A DNA stretch of 8,487 bases, taken from assembly GCA_021811635.1 (NCBI GenBank), contig JAJZNS010000084.1:1-8487 (forward strand). The letters run 5' to 3'. The notes beneath the pieces were generated by a model. It worked only from the letters and a program-made list of their open reading frames with translations, was not told the origin of the DNA and ran no database searches. Below are positions 6,136-8,487 of the stretch, piece by piece (position 1 is the stretch's first letter; each line of letters opens with the position of its first letter). The position numbers were made by a program, and so were the translations under genes. The DNA is from Thermoplasmata archaeon. GTDB lineage: Archaea; Thermoplasmatota; Thermoplasmata; Thermoplasmatales; Thermoplasmataceae.

Positions 6136-6407
6136 TGAACAATCCAAACTTCCCGGCTGATGGAGAAGTTGTTGATTTTGAGCTTGAGGAGGAACCCAAA
6201 TGGATTACTGTGAACCTGGGCGACGGTTCCGTCATTCAGATAAAGATGGAAATAGTCTCAATTATGAAAGGAGGCAACGATCCCAATAATGGTTTACCGC
6301 TTTACATGGTTCAGGCGACCAACATAATAAGGGTCAAGAAAGTTCCAAAGGAGCTTATTCAGAAGAAAAAAGCAGACGACTCAAAAGGGCAGTCGCTTTA
6401 CCGGTGA
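6132..6407 (+). CDS. small hypothetical protein, 91 aa
   Basis: I do not recognise a named family. The N-terminus is acidic (FELEEEP). A beta-rich core follows: WITVNLGDGSVIQIKMEIVSI (about 24-44), then a GNDPNNGLP turn, then YMVQATNIIRVKKVPKEL (about 58-75), with a lysine-rich tail. Alternating hydrophobic strands with a central Asn/Gly turn suggest a compact beta barrel or sandwich, of a kind often seen in small archaeal proteins. No membrane segment or cysteines are present. The first ATG (6132) is directly followed by another (6135). There is no Shine-Dalgarno, and a weak TATA at about -26 suggests a leaderless mRNA. It stands alone between the tRNA and the Lrp-type gene. Coding is likely from composition and length; function is unknown. 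Confidence 0.7.
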   Translation: MMNNPNFPADGEVVDFELEEEPKWITVNLGDGSVIQIKMEIVSIMKGGNDPNNGLPLYMVQATNIIRVKKVPKELIQKKKADDSKGQSLYR

Positions 6408-6422
6408 GCAAGTACCAATGTG

Positions 6423-6455
6423 GGAACCGGGCCTATAATTTTGCCTTAAGGTTCC
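6423..6455. repeat. inverted repeat GGAACC / GGTTCC around a TATA-like element
   Basis: GGAACC (6423-6428) and GGTTCC (6450-6455) are exact inverted copies with 21 nt between them. The spacer holds TATAATTT (6434-6441), and the perfect palindrome CCTTAAGG (6444-6451) runs into the right arm. It lies 15 nt after the stop of the 91-aa gene. It may be an operator, a 3' hairpin, or chance. Confidence 0.4.
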
Positions 6456-6468
6456 GCAGTGACAGGCC

Positions 6469-6648
6469 ATGAATCGACAGGCAACCACGCATAAGGTTTT
6501 GGAAACAGAAATGAGTCCTGATAATTTGGAAGGCCTGGTGCATATTGCTGATCGGCATCATCCAATCCCAAACGCCAAGCGGGTCCGACCTTTGATAAAT
6601 ATTCTGGAAAAGATATATAGCCCGTCTCTGATTATACGCTGTCCATGA
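6469..6648 (+). CDS. candidate 59-aa protein upstream of the Lrp-type regulator
   Basis: An ATG-initiated frame of 59 codons runs to a TGA at 6646 that overlaps the regulator's start as ATGA. The sequence includes ADRHHPIPNAKRVRPL and INILEKIYSP and reads like a small soluble protein, but I recognise no family. A TATA-like TATAATTT is about 31 nt before the ATG, fitting a leaderless transcript; there is no good Shine-Dalgarno. Against it, the regulator's own TATA box lies inside this frame, and a long - strand frame is open over the same stretch. It may be a coupled upstream gene or chance. Confidence 0.25.
   Translation: MNRQATTHKVLETEMSPDNLEGLVHIADRHHPIPNAKRVRPLINILEKIYSPSLIIRCP
6611..6620 (+). 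promoter_or_regulatory. TATA box of the Lrp/AsnC regulator
   Basis: AGATATATAG is centred about 29 nt before the ATG at 6645. The transcript would be leaderless or have only a few untranslated bases, which fits the lack of a Shine-Dalgarno. Confidence 0.5.
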
Positions 6649-7064
6649 CTGATCCGGATGAAATAGACAACAGGATAATGGAATTACTTGAAGTGAATTC
6701 CAGGGCCTCAAACGTGGAAATTGCAGAGGCAATTGGAATTTCAGAAGGCACTGTCAGGAACAGGATCTCAAGACTGGTTAAGGATGGATACATCAGTAAA
6801 TTCACAATGTTGAGGGGTACAAAGGGTATATCCGCAATAATTCTGGTGAAGGTGGATCCAAAGGAGACGGAAAGGGTTACGGCTGAACTTTCCCGCCTGT
6901 TCAAGGATATATATGAGATCTCAGGGAAGTACGACCTTGCGATTCAGCTATGGTGCAACGGATCTGAGGAACTGAACGGGATCATAAATGACATCAGGGA
7001 GATTGAGGGCGTAAAGTCCACGGACTCGATGATCAAACTCAACTATTTCAGGCGAAAGGCATAG
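6645..7064 (+). CDS. Lrp/AsnC-family transcriptional regulator
   Basis: This 139-aa protein has the usual size and two-part build of the family. Residues about 5-52 form the AsnC-type winged helix: IDNRIMELLEVNSRASNVEI, then AEAIGISEGTVRNRISRL, with the recognition helix around SEGTVRNRI. Residues about 62-137 form the RAM/ligand-sensing domain, with the strand AIILVKVDP, the SGKYDLAIQL motif where the family usually has G-x-x-D, and a closing strand around STDSMIKLN. Members bind DNA as dimers or octamers and respond to amino acids or other small molecules; the ligand here cannot be told. The ATG at 6645 starts next to a TATA box. The genes on each side are of unknown function, so its targets are unclear; self-regulation is common in the family. 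Confidence 0.92.
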   Translation: MTDPDEIDNRIMELLEVNSRASNVEIAEAIGISEGTVRNRISRLVKDGYISKFTMLRGTKGISAIILVKVDPKETERVTAELSRLFKDIYEISGKYDLAIQLWCNGSEELNGIINDIREIEGVKSTDSMIKLNYFRRKA

Positions 7065-7075
7065 CGCTAAAGTCA

Positions 7076-7107
7076 CAGCAGTATAATTGCTGCCTGACTC
7101 TGGCAGG
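7076..7107 (+). terminator. overlapping hairpins after the Lrp-type gene, possible terminator
   Basis: CAGCA (7076-7080) pairs with TGCTG (7088-7092), and CTGCC (7090-7094) pairs with GGCAG (7102-7106). The two stems share 7090-7092 and cannot both form fully. They begin 12 nt after the stop codon. No T-run follows, so an archaeal terminator role is uncertain; an mRNA 3'-end structure is equally possible. Confidence 0.3.
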
Positions 7108-7230
7108 GGATGCTAACCAGATTCAGATTTTCAGTCAGATCGTCAAGGCTGGTGGTCAACAGGCAGGTTGTATGACTCGTGCGTTCAAACAGGTTCGAGT
7201 TATGTGATCGATGCATTGTCTGTTACTAAT

Positions 7231-7246
7231 CTATAAAAAGTTTTAT
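7231..7246. promoter_or_regulatory. strong TATA-like dyad upstream of the 312-aa gene
   Basis: CTATAAAAAG runs into TTTTAT; ATAAAA and TTTTAT are inverted copies separated by AG. It is the best TATA match in the region. A start near 7258 would give a leader of about 130 nt before the ATG at 7387. Closer, weaker elements at 7294-7300 and 7315-7324 are alternatives. Confidence 0.4.
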
Positions 7247-7344
7247 TTAATATCATTTAGTATGTGATAAAAGGTGTATCCAATATTGGCCCCTATATTT
7301 GAGTCCATTGAACCCATAAAATACAGGTCGTGCGGTTTTCCACC

Positions 7345-7349
7345 GGAGG
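7345..7349 (+). promoter_or_regulatory. GGAGG Shine-Dalgarno in the leader of the 312-aa gene
   Basis: GGAGG lies 8 nt before TTG at 7358, which opens a 10-codon frame ending in a TGA (7388) that overlaps the ATG at 7387. It also lies 7 nt before an ATT (7357) that is in frame with the main gene. It is 37 nt from the ATG itself, too far to serve that codon directly. Confidence 0.45.
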
Positions 7350-7386
7350 ATAATTAATTGTTGCAAAGAATGAGAAAAGAGTTCCC

Positions 7387-8325
7387 ATGAAAATAAGCGA
7401 AATTCACACAAAACTGGATAGAAGATGTGTAATTGCAATTAGGCAGCACAAGGGAATATTTGATCTGCTTGCAAGGATGAATGAAGTGATCCCAGCTTAT
7501 GTATACGCCGAGGAAGAAAAAACATACATTCAGCTGTTCTTCCCGAAGTCAGGAAAGCCCGGTCAGGCGATGACACCGGTTCTTTCAAGGAAGGATCTCA
7601 TTGAGAAGAGATCATACTATTCCATAAGCGAGAGAATCAACAACATTGAGGGAATGAAGTCCATAGGCGAACTGCTGGATGCGCCATCGGTAGCGTTGAA
7701 CAATACTTATATGCTTAAGGATGAACTCTTCCTGGATTTCAGGTTTCACAGCAAAAAACTGCACGAGTTGAACGACATACTTTCAACGGTGATCGGGAAA
7801 AACCAGAATTTCAGGATTGCCAAGCTCACGCATGCCAGGAATCTCAGGGAGAGAATGGAAGAGATGCATTCCCAGACTCCTCTTGCAGTCGTGAGGATAT
7901 CCATACCTGTACCGCTTGAGAATCCATTGATGAAATACATTGCCGAAAGCCACGCGGATACAGTCGCAGAAATAGAAGGCAGGTCAGTCTCCGATGGTGG
8001 CATAAAGGTGCTGCTTTACGCGTCCTCATCATTGAAGAGCGATCTGGTCAGGGCAATATCTAAGGACGATAATGTATACGAAACGTACGTGTACGAGAAG
8101 TCCCTGATGGAAGGTAGAAAAATGGGGAATGAAGCACGAATCCCAAGGATAGCTTTCTTCCTGACGCTTGATGGAGACAGGCTTTACGATACCACATTCG
8201 TACCTGCTGCGGAAGCAGATGAATACGTTTCCATAATGATGAATTCACTCATGGCGGATCATGGATCGCATCCCCTGCTGGAATATTATTCGGAACTGGA
8301 CGAGGAACTGTGGAAATGGATATGA
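7387..8325 (+). CDS. unrecognised 312-aa cytoplasmic protein
   Basis: I do not recognise this protein. It has no signal peptide, membrane segment, cysteine cluster or nucleotide-binding motif. The arrangement looks like repeated beta-alpha-beta units: CVIAIRQ-helix-TYIQLFF (14-52), LFLDFRF-helix-FRIAKL (114-147), and AVVRISI-helix-IKVLLYA (167-212), the last followed by YETYVYE. The C-terminus is acidic (SELDEELWKWI). Ferredoxin- or ACT-like sensor modules would fit this pattern, but that is inference. It follows an Lrp-type regulator gene, 322 nt away. The ATG at 7387 has only a weak AGAG upstream. The frame is open back to 7354, so a non-ATG start at ATT 7357, adding 10 residues, is possible and has a well-spaced GGAGG. 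Coding is certain from length and composition; function is open. Confidence 0.85.
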   Translation: MKISEIHTKLDRRCVIAIRQHKGIFDLLARMNEVIPAYVYAEEEKTYIQLFFPKSGKPGQAMTPVLSRKDLIEKRSYYSISERINNIEGMKSIGELLDAPSVALNNTYMLKDELFLDFRFHSKKLHELNDILSTVIGKNQNFRIAKLTHARNLRERMEEMHSQTPLAVVRISIPVPLENPLMKYIAESHADTVAEIEGRSVSDGGIKVLLYASSSLKSDLVRAISKDDNVYETYVYEKSLMEGRKMGNEARIPRIAFFLTLDGDRLYDTTFVPAAEADEYVSIMMNSLMADHGSHPLLEYYSELDEELWKWI

Positions 8326-8437
8326 ATTTATCACGATTATTCAGAAAACAAAAGGATTAGACATTATGCAAGAAACACCAAATTATCCCACCTTCATCTG
8401 CAAGGGCGAAGATTGTAAGATCTCCAACATTGTAGTT

Positions 8438-8487
8438 TCAGCATCCGGTTAATCGCTCTTCGTACGATATTCCTTGATCCTTCGTCA
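8438..8487 (-). CDS. possible 3' end of a - strand gene entering from the right edge
   Basis: Fifteen codons read TKDQGISYEERLTGC before a TGA at 8440-8438. The composition looks like a protein C-terminus, and it would be convergent with the 312-aa gene. With so few codons this is a guess; the frame must stay open beyond the window to be real. Confidence 0.2.
   Translation of the reverse strand, partial: TKDQGISYEERLTGC

Larger units (their letters stand above)
7065..7386. other. 322-nt intergenic region with hairpins, TATA-like elements and a leader mini-ORF
   Basis: No full-size gene is seen. From left to right it holds two overlapping hairpins (7076-7107), a GC-richer segment with nothing recognised (about 7110-7200), a pair of 8-bp repeats TATGTGAT at 7201 and 7261, an AT-rich dyad (7233-7246), further TATA-like elements at about 7294 and 7316, and a GGAGG with a short upstream frame before the ATG at 7387. 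Confidence 0.5.

Noticed and set aside
5893..6147. 84-codon - strand frame over the tRNA promoter side
   Set aside because: Starts only with TTG, has no ribosome site, and would run into the tRNA TATA box. Likely the mirror of the + strand open frame.
6433..6732. 99-codon - strand frame opposite the Lrp-type gene start
   Set aside because: It covers the regulator's promoter and winged helix in antisense, with Trp/Gln/Ile-rich composition and no promoter.
7185..7206. GGTTCGAGT resembling a tRNA T-loop
   Set aside because: The flanking bases cannot form a T stem (ACAGG against TATGT), and no acceptor or anticodon arm is nearby.
8366..8452. 28-codon + strand frame with a CKGEDC motif after the 312-aa gene
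   Set aside because: Very short, no clear ribosome site, and overlaps the possible - strand gene tail. Kept out of the annotation for lack of support.

Overview
The window looks archaeal, most likely from the Thermoplasmatales or a close relative. ABCE1/Rli1 and a full-length archaeosine tRNA-guanine transglycosylase (TgtA, with its PUA domain) are archaeal markers. The tRNA-Leu carries G15 and no encoded CCA. Several genes have a TATA-like element about 25-30 nt before the start codon, as in leaderless archaeal transcripts. Arginine is mostly AGG/AGA, ATA isoleucine is common, and the base composition is close to half GC, which fits Thermoplasma-like genomes. The species cannot be named from this sequence.

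Region 1 (1-4929, + strand) is a tightly packed probable operon. It holds the 3' end of ABCE1 (ribosome recycling ATPase), then tgtA (10-nt gap), then a 904-aa UvrD/Rep-type superfamily 1A helicase fused to a RecB-type PD-(D/E)XK nuclease. The last gene overlaps tgtA by 23 nt. The first two proteins serve translation and tRNA structure; the helicase-nuclease is a DNA repair or recombination type of enzyme. TgtA keeps its catalytic aspartates but has lost two of the four zinc ligands known from the Pyrococcus enzyme.

Region 2 (4930-5863) is convergent with region 1. It carries a small zinc-ribbon-like protein on the - strand with a TTG start and a strong Shine-Dalgarno inside a 7-bp inverted repeat. 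Next comes about 500 nt without a convincing gene, possibly decayed coding DNA, then a tRNA-Leu(UAA) on the - strand with its own TATA box and T-rich terminator.

Region 3 (5864-8325, + strand) contains a 91-aa hypothetical protein, an Lrp/AsnC-family regulator, and a 312-aa protein I do not recognise. The spaces between them hold small open frames that touch the next start codon through ATGA overlaps, several inverted repeats, and several TATA-like elements. The last 160 nt hold no confident gene; the tail of a - strand gene may enter at the right edge.

No defence island, CRISPR array, insertion sequence or obvious mobile element was seen. The best leads are the altered zinc site in TgtA, the single-chain helicase-nuclease beside translation genes, the structured leader of the zinc-ribbon gene, and the SD/TTG upstream mini-ORF before the 312-aa gene.
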